Source of the DNA: Diplodia intermedia
Taxonomy: Eukaryota; Ascomycota; Dothideomycetes; Botryosphaeriales; Botryosphaeriaceae
Length of the DNA stretch: 64,000 nt
Assembly (NCBI GenBank): GCA_021495925.1
Contig: JAKEKT010000002.1
Span: forward strand, 620,001 to 684,000
Direction: 5' to 3'
In this document: in pieces, positions 32,060 through 43,335 of the stretch
Layout of the letters: the number at the start of each line of letters is the position of its first letter
Numbering within the stretch: position 1 is the stretch's first letter
The notes under the pieces: generated by a model
What the model was told of the DNA's origin: nothing
The model's database searches: none
What the model saw: the letters and a program-made list of their open reading frames with translations, nothing else
Position numbers and translations under genes: made by a program

Positions 32060-33940
32060 TTACAATGCCGAAAAGACGAAAAGCTGCGAGTCACGTTAGC
32101 CGTTGCTACCTCGCCTTTACCCCTGACCACACTTACGTTGTTGGTTGCCGCGATGGCAATGCTGTCCTCGTTCGGGTGCCAGCTCATGTGCAGGATCTTC
32201 TTGTTGAAGTCGATCTGGTCCGCATCCGTCTCCTTCCTCATCCTCTGGCCGGGGCCGATGGCGCCAGCCGCCGGGCTTCCCGCCCTCGAGCTACCCTTCT
32301 TACTCGAACCAGTCGGGCTCGTCGCCGCGTTGCCGCCCATCGGCGTCGGAATACCCACCTTCTTCGCCTTGAACGCCGACTTGTCCGCCTGCAGAACGAC
32401 CTCTGTTTCCTTGTCAGGGTCAGAGGGGTAGATCATGAAGTTGTTGTTGTAGCTGCCCGTCATCACGTTCTTCGCATCGCCCGAGAAGACAACCTCGAAT
32501 TTGTCAAAGATGCTGTCGTTCTCATACGTATCGCATAACCTCGGCCTGAGGTGCTCGTGGATCGGGATGGTCTTGATCGGCTTGTTCTCCATCTTCACGT
32601 CCCAGATCTTCACAGTGAGGTAGTCACGAGAAAGAATGTAGCGGCCATCCCGCGAGAACCGCACGTCGGAGATAGAGGAGATGATCTCGGAGAAGAAGGA
32701 GCGCGACTGAGGATCTTCCTCCTGTTCGAATTCTGCAATCAAGTTTAGCCATTGCGCACTTAGGAGCTCCCGCAATACTCACGCTTCGAGTGTTGGTCGC
32801 AAAGCGCACTCTCTCGCATGTCTGCCAGCTTGATCGTGCCCTTGGAGCTGGCATACATGAACAGGTTACATGACTCGGGGTGGAACTCCGCAGCCGTGAT
32901 GACCTCCGTGAGCTCTTCCATGTTCGCCGGCTTGATATCGACAATGTTGAAGCTCTGGTCCTGGATGTTGAGGTTCCATAGGTTGATACGCAAGTCATCA
33001 CTGCTGATGAAGGTTTCGCCATCGCTGTTAACGGATATGCTGTTGATGTGGTATGCGTGGGCATTAGCATAGGTCTTGCGAGGTACGGCGGCGACGACCG
33101 TGTCATGGAGCGTCAGGCGCGGCAACTTCAAATCGGAGGCAGAACGGAACGCGGGGCGCTGGACTGGGCCACCAGCGCTAGGCACGCCTGCCGGGGTCAA
33201 CTCCTGAGAGAGGTTGTTCTCCGCCACCACCTTGAGGGACTTCTCAAAGACCTTCCATAGCTTTATCGTCTTATCGTTCGTGGAGAGCAGGTAGTGGGAG
33301 GGGTTCTGGCGCTTGCACCACTTGATCTTGTTGATCTTCTCTTCGATCTCTAAGGACTTGAGGTAGTCGAACTCGGGCTCGTGCGATTGGAACTCGGTGT
33401 GGAACTTGTACTCGCAGGTTTTTTTCTGCGCCGGTCAGCAGATGCGGTGTGCGCGGGGCGAAAGCTATCAACGCACTGTCCTATTCCGCTCGAAGAGGAC
33501 GACTCTGCCGCCCTTGTCACCGGTTGCGAGATAATCACCCGTCTCATCGAATTCGACGGTGGATATGATATCGGCTGCAGCCAACATGTGGTTAGCTCGA
33601 GTTCTGGGTGGTGTACGTCGCGCAATGGAGGGCGCGGGGGTGGGGCGCTTGGACGCAGAACAGCCGAACACACCTTCCGTGATATCCTCTACATCTCCCT
33701 TGTCACCGAAGCACCTAGAGGCGTCGCAGTCAGCCGTTGTTCAAAACGCCGTTTTCGGGCATGCGGATGGCAGGAGGCTGAGGAGCTTCGTGGAAGGGCC
33801 ATGCCATGGGGCCGGGTCGAGACGACAGCGAGAAGCGTCGGGCAAGACCAGGCGGGTGTGCGGGCGGCAATGGGGCTGGGCTGGGGTGGCGCTTACTGAG
33901 TGAACTTCCAAGTGGTCGGGTTGCCCTCTGCTTCTACCAT
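32060..33940 (-). CDS. CDC55: Protein phosphatase 2A regulatory subunit B (B55/Cdc55)
   Basis: Exons are 33897-33940, 33674-33714, 33477-33574, 32783-33425, 32137-32732 and 32060-32083, giving 481 residues. B55 is a seven-bladed WD40 propeller that targets the PP2A A/C core to its substrates, with roles in mitotic exit, morphogenesis and septation. Characteristic blocks are TWKFTQCFGDKGD, ISTVEFDETGDYLATGDKGG, RVVLFERN, EFDYLKSLEIEEKINKI, DLRINLWNLN, FSEIISSISDVRFSRDGRY and MTGSYNNNF. The last 24-nt exon encodes LFVFSAL, the conserved end. A Ser/Gly/Pro-rich insert (around TPMGGNAATSPTGSSKKG) between late blades is typical of fungal members. All six exons sum to whole codons. The gene is divergent from RPL3, with 1.8 kb between the start codons. 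Confidence 0.96.
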
Positions 33941-35752
33941 CTTTTCCAAAGCTGCACCAACAAGGCCTCAGGCTAGAGCAAGCGAAAGCAGGGCAAAGGA
34001 TGGCGTGTTGAGGATCCGCAACGGTCGGTCGAGCGGGCGGGTGTGATCAGCGGCGTCTTCGGAGGGTATCAGCGGTGGTGTTGCAGGCGTTGAGACGATG
34101 TCACCGCGGAGCACGGCTGGACGAAACCGGCTAGGACTGGGCGCGTCACCGTTGAATGGGGAGTGGGCGGGCGGCGAAGAGGCACGGCCGGTGGGGAAGC
34201 GAGTCTCCAGCTGTGGCGGGGTGAGCAGGCGGCGACGGCGGGCGGTGGGCAATTACATACGGGAGATAGTCGGGGTGGGTGGTGATTGTTTGGTTGTTAG
34301 CGGGGGCTCTGTTCTCGCACATTGGAACAGCGGGCGGCAGAGGTGACGAGCCCCGGAGCCTGGGAAAGTCCGGACGCCAAGCAACTCGAGCGGGTAGGTT
34401 GACACAGGCCCGCTTGCCAGCGCATGAATCCTCACAGCGCTCGCCGCTTATTCGACTGAGGATTGATTCGGACAGCACAGCAGCACAGGGCGATGCAGAC
34501 CGCTGTGTCGCCCGCCCGATCATGCGTTGCGCGGCAGCGCTGCACGGCGCATGACGTAGGTGTCGCCCGCATGACTCCCGCCAGCGCTGGTACCTTAAAT
34601 CCTCCATCGCCTGCCCTTCTGCTGCTGGGCTGACGCGCTCAAAGCCTTGCCGCGCAAGCAGCCAGGCGAGGGCCGGGCGCCTGCATGAAAGCAGCGCTGC
34701 CCAGCCGGGCTGTCAAAGAAACGCCCACAATCGCAGACAGCCACGATTGCCGCCGGGGCCTTGACACCAACCAACCTCGATGGGCTGTTCCCGCCCGGAT
34801 GCTGCAGAACATAAGCCACGGTGCCTGGGCTGTTTCTGGGGTCACGTCATGCAGGAGAGCTTCCCTTGTGGAGCTACCCTGGTGGCCGGCACCGTGGACC
34901 AATTAATAGTTGCCGCTTGTTTTAGCCAAAGGCTTGACCAGACCTATACACGCTCACGCAAACTCGCATGCTGCAGCTGGCTGCTTCAGCCCCTTCCATC
35001 AAAGTAGTGCCGTTCAATTGGTGGTAAAGGGCCGGCCGACTTGGCGTCCGAATATGTACACGCGCAGCGAGGTCAATGGAGAGGTTAGACGTGTCTTGCA
35101 GAGGTCTTACATCCGATCGCATGCTGGATGCCGTTCCAATTGCGGATACTCCTGTGCTACCTATGCAGCGCTTATTTGCATAGCTGGTAACAAAGAAATC
35201 GGGCCCATCCACATCTGCCTCACAGAAATATTGTAACGTACTTACACATGTAGTAGAATCCAATTTCCGGACGTGAATTCAAGCGTGAATGCGCGCAAAT
35301 CCGTCCAGATGATGGATCCAACTACCCATGCAGGAAGAATGTATCATTCTCGATTAAGCGAGAGCGTCCAATCTTCTGTTACCTGCTATGTTGGCTCGAT
35401 TTTGTTTCTCCTTGCACAGTGTAAATGTGTAAATATGAGCGTGGGAGAACGGGTGGGGGCGAAGATCTGCTGGAATGCACAGGCACAGGGCCACTTATGG
35501 ATACAATGCAAAGACTCCAAGTACAAAGGGCAGTCACTGTTCCCGAAGAACCCCGCCATCGCGCGTGGCTGCTGGCGGCCCTGAAGGCCTTGGCTAAGAT
35601 GTTGGAGGGTGTGTGCCGCGCCGGCACATCCTCGGTTCTCACTAGCGCCTTTCGCCTAACTCCCACCAGCTCGAAAAAGCCCACGGCTTCTCTTCTTGCT
35701 CAGCGAGACGACACAAGGACGACGACAACCCTCCCTCGACACCGTCGCAAAG
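33941..35752. other. Divergent intergenic region, CDC55 and RPL3
   Basis: The 1.8-kb stretch should contain both promoters and leaders. Its left half is GC-rich and its right half is closer to average. Apart from a HomolD-like motif near 35531 and a CT-rich leader before RPL3, I see no element or gene. Confidence 0.5.
35531..35538 (+). promoter_or_regulatory. RPL3: HomolD-like box upstream of RPL3
   Basis: CAGTCACT lies about 215 bp before the RPL3 start codon. It differs at one base from the HomolD element (CAGTCACA) that drives ribosomal-protein genes in fission yeast and is reported from other ascomycetes. An 8-base match can occur by chance. Confidence 0.3.
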
Positions 35753-37268
35753 ATGTCCCACCGTAAGTACGAGGCGCCTCGCCACGGTTCGCTGGCCTTC
35801 CTGCCCCGCAAGAGGGCCTCCCGCCACAGAGGAAAGGTCAAGAGGTACGTTCACTCCCAGGCGTTATTTCTGCGAATTCGACAACCAGCACTACAAGAGG
35901 AGGATGGAAGGTGACGAGGCTGCACCCAACGCGAGCGAGCAACCTGAAGACGGAGTATTTTCAGCTATTACTCCCGATGTCAATTGCATGGCTTTGGGAC
36001 TTGGAGCACGATTTTCGCAGCTTTTTCCACACCACCGCAATCGCGCGACCACAATCACTGACGTGCAAATTATTCCAGCTTCCCCAAGGATGACGCCAAG
36101 AAGCCCGTCCACCTCACCGCCACCATGGGCTTCAAGGCCGGTATGACCACCATCGTCCGCGACCTTGACCGTCCTGGCGCCAAGCTTCACAAGAAGGAGA
36201 TTGTCGAGGCCTGCACCGTTGTCGAGACCCCTCCGGTATGAATCCAGTGGAAAATTCTCAATCAACCCACATTTACTGACGAATTGCAGTTGATCGCCAT
36301 CGGTGTCGTTGGTTACATCGAGACTCCCCGTGGTCTCCGTTCCCTCACCACCGTCTGGGCCGAGCACCTGTCGGATGAGATCAAGAGGAGGTTCTACAAG
36401 AACTGGTACAAGAGCAAGAAGAAGGCGTTCACCAAGTACGCGAAGCAGTACTCCGAGAACAGCGGCAAGTCCATCACCCGCGAGCTCGAGCGCATCAAGA
36501 AGTACTGCACCGTCGTCCGTGTCCTCGCCCACACCCAAGTCTCCAAGACTCCTCTCAAGCAGAAGAAGGCCCACCTCATGGAGGTCCAGGTCAACGGTGG
36601 CAGCATCGCTGAGAAGGTTGACTTCGCTCACGGTCTCTTCGAGAAGCCTATCGAGGTTGGCTCCATCTTCGAGCAGGACGAGGTGATCGACGTCATCGCC
36701 GTCACCAGGGGTCACGGTTTCAACGGTGTCACCTCCAGGTGGGGCACCAAGAAGCTTCCTCGCAAGACCCACAAGGGTCTGCGCAAGGTCGCCTGTATCG
36801 GTGCCTGGCACCCGTCCCACGTCCAGTGGACTGTTGCCCGTGCCGGTCAGATGGGTTACCACCACCGTACCTCGGTCAACCACAAGATCTACCGCATCGG
36901 CAAGGGTGAGGATGCTGGCAACGCCTCGACTGAGTTCGACGTCTCCAAGAAGACCATCACTCCGTAAGTTGCATCTTCCCTACTGAAAGCGGTGAATTCT
37001 AACAATTGGCAGTCTTGGTGGTTTTGTCCGCTACGGTGAGGTCAAGAACGACTTCGTTCTCCTCAAGGGCTCCGTTCCCGGCACCAAGAAGAGGGTCGTG
37101 ACTCTCCGCAAGTCCATGTTCACCCACACCAGCCGCCGTGCCCTCGAGAAGGTCGAGCTCAAGTGGATCGACACCTCGTCCAAGTTCGGTCACGGTGCTT
37201 ACCAGACCCCCGCGGAGAAGAGGCAATACCTTGGCACGCTCAAGAAGGACCTTGCGCCCGCTGCTTAG
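35753..37268 (+). CDS. RPL3: 60S ribosomal protein L3 (uL3)
   Basis: Exons are 35753-35844, 36079-36235, 36290-36963 and 37013-37268, giving 392 residues, the usual fungal length. uL3 sits near the peptidyl-transferase centre and is needed for early 60S assembly. The N-terminus is MSHRKYEAPRHGSLAFLPRK, and the loop with the conserved W-finger region appears as RWGTKKLPRKTHKGLRKVAC with His in GAWHPSHVQW nearby. The C-terminus is KKDLAPAA. The first intron (35845-36078, 234 nt) is long for this window, a common trait of highly expressed ribosomal-protein genes. Codon use in exon 3 is strongly biased toward C-ending codons, fitting high expression. A 330-codon open frame on the opposite strand is a by-product of that bias. 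Confidence 0.98.
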
Positions 37269-38302
37269 GTTATTTTCTCTCTTTAGTCTGGTTTAGCATC
37301 TCAATTCATGATGGGCTGGTGGTAGCTTACATGGCGTTTTCATGTTCCCCCATTTTCAGTGTGAAGTAGCCAAAAGAAGCACGCACACTTACCAAAAAGA
37401 TACTCAATGAGAAGGTCATGGACACAATGGAATGCCAAATGATGTCCGCTGCAAGTGGTTGATGTGCGTTTTCGCAATTGCTGGTTCTGGCATGCACGGA
37501 TCACATAAAAACACCTACCCTTTCCGAGGTGTGTTCCACAAATATGTTTGCGCGAGGAGGAACCATGTTCCTACATGCTCACTTAGCTTTACTCCTACTC
37601 ACGGATTGAACGTACATACGTGTTTGCGACGCTTCGTGAAGTTTGTCGAAGAGGGTTAGTCGCTTATGGCGCCCAATATGATGGGGTAAATGTATAACCG
37701 CGGGGGCGGGTACGGCCAGACGCGGGAGATGATTCGGGGGAGTTGTGGCAGCTCCGGCCATCTTCCGGTGGAGCAACGTTGAGAACAGGACACCAGCTGC
37801 GAAGCCGAGCCCTGCGTTATGCGAGGGTTCCGTTACAATTCAGCAATGCTGCTCGTAGTCAAACCAGCACTACATGTTGGCAGAGGGACTGTGTGAAGAA
37901 GACGGTGCATATGTTCGCGGGGCCGAAGGCACAAAGGCGCGCGGTCATCTGATCTACCTTGGCCAAGCAATTCGGCATTCACATGCCGACGACCTTGTGA
38001 CCTGGGATGGCAGTGCATGCAATGTCTAGGCACAGGGCAGCGTTGGAGCGCCGGCGATGTTAGAGGCGAATGCGGCGGCGAAGATTTGTCGGGTGCACGG
38101 GGTCGGATGGTCCATCTCACGACTATGCACGCGGATCGCGGGCTCGAGGCTTTGGCCACAATCCCGAGGTTGGCCGACAGCCAATGAGCGTGCTACCTTT
38201 TTTCCTGACGAAGCGAGGACAGTCGGATAGCGCATCGGTACCAAGACCGCTCGCATACGCTCTTGCAACACCATCACCACTCCACTCTCCTCCATCCCCA
38301 AA
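37269..38302. other. Intergenic between RPL3 and SDH1
   Basis: This holds the RPL3 3' UTR and the SDH1 promoter. Only short unsupported reading frames are present. A CCAAT box lies near the right end. Confidence 0.55.
38181..38185 (+). promoter_or_regulatory. SDH1: CCAAT box upstream of SDH1
   Basis: CCAAT (in GCCAATGAG) lies about 120 bp before the SDH1 start codon, a usual position for binding of the Hap/CCAAT complex, which controls respiratory genes in fungi. The function here is inferred from position only. Confidence 0.4.
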
Positions 38303-40506
38303 ATGTCCGCCCTTAGGTTGCGGCAGCTGGCCGCCAAGGCACAGGTACGCCGCCCTCTTCCCCGCCTGCCCCCCCTCATCGCCTGCCCGAGCTCCGAACG
38401 CAACGCCGCAGCCCCGCGAGCTCACTCGATCCCCGTGATGTGCCGATGTGCCCTGGGCGAGTGCCGCCGTCCGCCTCAATTGCATCGACGTCGATCGATA
38501 CCGCATAATTCCGGCATGCCATTGCCGCTGTGGCTGACGCGCACTGCTACAGTTCTCCCGGGCCCTTCGTCCCCAGACGCGCGCCTTCTCCTCCACCAGG
38601 CCCGTCTCCAAGATCTTCACGAACGAGCCGCTCCGCGCCAAGGAGGCATCGCCTTTCCTCAGCAACAAGTACCCTGTGATCGACCACGAGTACGATGCCC
38701 TCGTTGTGGGTGCTGGTGGCGCCGGTCTTCGCGCCGCCTTCGGTCTGGCCGAGGCTGGCTTCAACACTGCTTGTATCTCCAAGCTGTTCCCCACACGTTC
38801 TCACACCGTCGCCGCGCAGGGCGGAATTAACGCTGCGCTCGGAAACATGCATGAGGACGACTGGAGATGGCACATGTACGACACTGTCAAGGGCTCGGAT
38901 TGGCTCGGCGACCAGGACGCTATCCACTACATGACCCGCGAGGCGCCTCAGAGTGTCATTGAGCTTGAGAACTACGGATGCCCTTTCTCCAGAACTGACG
39001 ACGGCAAGATGTAAGCTTGGGTCCATTCGTGTTGAAAAGGGTGCTAGCTGACTTCGCCACAGCTACCAGCGTGCTTTCGGTGGTCAGTCGCAGAAGTACG
39101 GCAAGGGTGGTCAAGCATACCGCTGCTGTGCCGCCGCCGACAGAACTGGTCACGCTCTTCTCCACACTCTTTATGGCCAGTCGCTGAGGCACAACACCAA
39201 GTACTTCATCGAGTTCTTTGCCATTGACCTGCTTATGGAGGATGGCGTCTGCAAGGGTGTCATTGCCTACAACCAGGAGGATGGCACGCTCCACAGGTTC
39301 CGCGCTCAGAACACCGTCCTGGCCACTGGTGGCTATGGCCGTGCTTACTTCTCTTGCACCTCCGCCCACACCTGCACTGGTGACGGCATGGCCATGGTTG
39401 CCCGTGCCGGTCTCCCCAACCAGGATCTCGAGTTCGTTCAGTTCCACCCCACTGGTATTTACGGCGCTGGTTGCTTGATTACTGAGGGTTCGAGAGGCGA
39501 GGGAGGTTACCTACTAAACTCGGAAGGTGAGCGTTTCATGGAGAGATACGCTCCTACCGCGAAGGATCTGGCTTCCCGTGACGTTGTCTCGCGTTCGATG
39601 ACCATGGAAATCCGTGAGGGTCGTGGTGTCGGTCCTGAGAAGGACCACATCTACCTCCAGCTCAGCCATCTCCCTCCGGAGATTCTCCATGAGCGTCTCC
39701 CTGGTATCTCTGAGACCGCCTCTATTTTCTCCGGCGTCGATGTTACCAAGCAGCCCATCCCCGTCCTACCTACCGTCCACTACAACATGGGTGGTATTCC
39801 TACCAAGTACACCGGTGAGGTTCTTACCGTTGACGAGCAGGGTAAGGACAAGGTCGTTCCCGGTCTTTTCGCTTGCGGTGAGGCGGCTTGTGTCTCCGTC
39901 CACGGCGCCAACCGTCTCGGTGCCAACTCTCTTCTGGATCTTATCGTCTTCGGTCGCGCTGTTTCCCACACTATCCGTGACAACTTCACCCCTGGCCAGA
40001 AGCCCCAGCCCACGTCCGCCGACCTTGGCGCCGACTCTATCTCTGTCGTCGACCACGTCCGCACCGCGGATGGCCCCAAGTCCACGCACGAAGTCCGCCT
40101 TGCTATGCAAAAGACTATGCAGACGGACGTCTCCGTCTTCCGTACTCAGGAGTCGCTCGACGAGGGTGTCCGCAAGATCCACGACGTCGACGCCATGTAC
40201 TCTCAGGTTGGCACCAAGGACCGCAGCATGATCTGGAATTCGGACCTCGTCGAGACGCTGGAGCTCCGCAACCTGCTCACCTGCGCCGTTCAGACCGCCG
40301 AGGCTGCCGCCAACCGCAAGGAGTCGCGCGGTGCCCACGCCCGCGAGGACTTCCCCGATCGTGACGACGAGAACTGGATGAAGCACACGCTCACCTGGCA
40401 GAAGAAGCCCCACGGCAAGGTCGACCTCAGCTACCGCTCCGTGACGGGCACCACGCTCGACGAAAACGAGTGCAAGAACGTGCCGCCGTTCAAGAGAACA
40501 TACTAG
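38303..40506 (+). CDS. SDH1: Succinate dehydrogenase flavoprotein subunit
   Basis: Exons are 38303-38344, 38553-39010 and 39063-40506, giving 647 residues. This is the catalytic FAD subunit of complex II, oxidising succinate to fumarate on the matrix side of the inner membrane. A presequence of about 40 residues (MSALRLRQLAAKAQ, then an Arg/Ser-rich part) precedes the dinucleotide-binding motif GAGGAG at 67-72. His98 in RSHTVAAQGG is the covalent flavin site. Substrate-site blocks EFVQFHPTGIYGAG, TEGSRGEGGYL and VHGANRLGANSLLDLIVFG are intact. The C-terminus is the usual VPPFKRTY. The first intron (38345-38552, 208 nt) follows codon 14 and is long for this window. The gene is convergent with CCT4, with about 480 bp between the stops. 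Confidence 0.98.
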
Positions 40507-40990
40507 AGAACTGAAGGGTGCTTTCAGCTTTGGGCGTGATTGGGATGTGATTGATGGAGTGGTTAGCAAAAGACAGGACTGATTGAGTCAGCATATCCAA
40601 GGTGCTGTCATGTAAATTTTTTCCCAATTGTTACAATTAAATGGCGTCATTTAATAACGTACCCACGACACTTTGTAATGGTCATGAGTGACTCGCGAGA
40701 TGTAAGATGTGAAGACGATGAGACTTCCGTCCTTGCAATTCACGAAACGCGTTCAAGATCCAAGGGACCAAGAGTCAACACATGGACTATGCCAGTACAT
40801 ACTCATTCGTCTTCTCGCATCCCAAGCATGGGAGAGAAAATGGCTTTTTGATTATACAGTTGTTCTCTAGCGGATTTTATCATCATCTTCACATGCCAAA
40901 ATCGCCACGCATCCATCTTGAAGCTCCCATTCGTCCCTGTCAAGCTTGTTCATAAAACTCTCCTTCATTCCCATTACATTCTTCACCGTT
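40507..40990. other. Convergent 3' regions of SDH1 and CCT4
   Basis: An AT-richer stretch that should contain both transcription terminators. No gene is seen. Confidence 0.6.
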
Positions 40991-42962
40991 TTAACGGCTG
41001 AGGGCGATGTCATCAATTCTGAGGAGCAGCTTAACGGTCTCGGCGGCCAGTTCTATGGCGGAGGTGGAGACGAGCAGAGGCTGAAGGACGTTCTCGTCGG
41101 CGATGTTGTTCTTAACGCCGCCGCTCTTGATGGAGATGCCAGCCTGCTGCTCGCCGAGAGCGTGGCGGTGCCGCAGCTCAGTGACGACCTTGATAGAGTT
41201 GAGTCCGGCGTTCTCGGCGAGGGTGACGGGGATGATCTCCATGGCGTCGGCGAAGGCCTTCCAGCAGATGGCCTCGGTGCCGGAGAGCGAGCGCGCCTGC
41301 GTGGCGAGCGACTGTGCAATCTCAATCTCGGGCGCGCCGCCACCGGCGAGCAGGGCCTTCTTCTTCACAAGGCAGCGCATGACGCACTGGGCATCGTGGA
41401 TGGAGCGCTCGACCTCGTCGAGGATGAGCGAGTTGGCGCCCCGGCACACCAGTGAGACGGTCTGGCCTTGCGACTTGACGCCGGTGACCTTGACTATCCT
41501 TGCGCCGGAGCTCTGGACCTCCTCGATTAGGTCGGCGGAGCCGAGCTTGTCCTCGGTGAAAGAGTCGATGTCGGCAATGGGCTTGCAGCCAGTGCTCTTG
41601 GTGATGAACTCGATCTCATCGCGCTCGATTTCCTTGACGCAGAGGATGTTGAGCTTGGCGAGGAAGTGCAGGGAGAGGTCGTTGACCGCGTCCCTGAGGA
41701 TGGACTTCTGGATGAAGAGAACGTTGCACTTGGCCTTCTTGATCTTCTTCACCATGTTCAGCAGGTATGTTCTCTCCTCCTTGAGAATCTTGTCCATCTG
41801 CCTGTAGTCGTTGACGACGATCTGGTTCTCCATCTATCAAACAATTAGCAAGTGGCCAGCTCTACGTGTCCCAGGCTCCGTTCTTACATCGGGCTTCGGC
41901 GGGCTCAGCTGGAACTGGATCAAACCAATTCTAGCCTTCTCCATTCTCACGGGGCCACCGCCGCTCTTCACAACCTGCTGTTGCAGCACTAGTCCGTCAA
42001 CCATCTCGCTCTCGTCCACGGTACCACCGGGCTTCTTCAGAATTCTAATGTTCTTCAAGTCAACGTTGTCCGCCGTCTTCGCGTCGATGATCTTAAGGAC
42101 GGAGTCCACGGCCATCGGGGCCAGCTTAGGCTCCTGGGCAACGATCTTCGAAGACAGGGAGGTGGATGCGGCCTTAAGGAGCGCGGCGCGGTCGGTGAGG
42201 GCGAGAGGGATGGACATGTCATGGAGGACCTGGACTGCCGCCGCCGCAGCACGCTGGAAGGACTCCGAAATGGTGGTGGGGTGGATACCTGCGCAATTCT
42301 GTCTCAGCATACGTTCAAATCATGTCTCCGGCCTCAGAGGTATACCCTTTGACAATAACCGCTCCGCCGCTCCGAGCAAGCTACCGCAAATCACAACCAC
42401 CGACGTCGTGCCGTCACCAGCCTCAATGTCCTGGGCGTTTGCGAGGTCGACGAGCATCTTTGCCGCAGGGTGGAGAACACTCATATCACGGAGCATAGTG
42501 TTGCCATCGTTGGTCTGGAACGGTCAGGACCTCCGATACGTCTCGAGGGGCGCGGGGCTTACAATGAGGGTCTCGCCTTTGCCGGTTTGGATCTGAAGAG
42601 ATGTCAGGAAGCTGTAGATCGGTTTGTAGACGGGACACCTTACCATCTTATCCATACCCCTCGGACCCAGCGACTAGTATTGCAACGTTAGCCTGCTGTC
42701 CAGCTCCTGCTGGTGCCCTCCTTTTGGCTTACAGTTCTGATGGCATCCGCAACAGCTGTCCCGAGCATTAGCAAACGTAGCTTCAATCCACGCTGCAAAG
42801 TGCATACCTCTTGCGGCAACGATGTTGGCCGTGCGCACCGCCTGGGGCTTCTCCTTGTCCTGCGACACAGTTAGCTGCCATCTGCAGCTGCTTGGGGATT
42901 GTTTTGTTGACCTTGAAAGCGGCATTTCCGGAGCCACCGCTGGAAACTGCAGCACTGGCCAT
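40991..42962 (-). CDS. CCT4: Chaperonin CCT/TRiC subunit delta
   Basis: Eight exons: 42912-42962, 42808-42859, 42733-42755, 42644-42673, 42563-42592, 42346-42514, 41888-42288 and 40991-41833, giving 532 residues. CCT is the cytosolic double-ring chaperonin that folds actin, tubulin and WD40 proteins. TCP-1 signatures are visible: ADAIRTSLGPRGMDKM, IQTGKGETLITNDGNTML and the ATPase motif GDGTTSVVV. The apical part has MENQIVVNDYRQMDKIL and QKSILRDAVNDLSLHFLAK, which are typical of delta rather than other subunits. The late block LLAGGGAPEIEIA is intact. The 5' end is cut by five introns into exons of 23-52 nt, unusually fragmented for this window. All exons sum to whole codons. The gene is divergent from RPT1. 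Confidence 0.97.
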
Positions 42963-43335
42963 TTTGACGCGTGGTGGGAGGGTGGATGGAGGTGGTGGCA
43001 GGGAGTAACGCGGAGGGGTGCAGCAGTGACACTCTCCGAAAACTGCGGGACGCGATGCGGGCGGTCGAATTTCGCGGAAAGCTGCCTCAGGCACGCCGGA
43101 ACAAGCCGCCTTGCCCGGCGGCCATTACATACCTACGCACCGACCTACCTACCCTTGGACGTTCCGCCAGCGGCGCGAGCTCCAGTTGCATCAACACCTC
43201 ACCCATCCACCGCGCTCCATCCTCACCCACCACCACGCCCGCCCCGCTGCCAACGCGCACTCCGCACCCGCTACATCCACGCCCGATCCTTGCGGATATC
43301 CGTTTCGACGTGCGACACGTCGCCTCGCCTCCATC

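Noticed and set aside
31400..32431. 343-codon plus-strand frame between the transporter and CDC55
   Set aside because: Half of it is antisense to CDC55 exons and the rest has no conserved protein features.
35891..36883. 330-codon minus-strand open frame over RPL3
   Set aside because: It arises from the strong codon bias of RPL3 and crosses RPL3 introns without splice logic.
42994..43002. GGTGGCAGG as a proteasome control element for RPT1
   Set aside because: Two mismatches to GGTGGCAAA, and the yeast Rpn4 system is not known to be conserved in filamentous fungi in this form.
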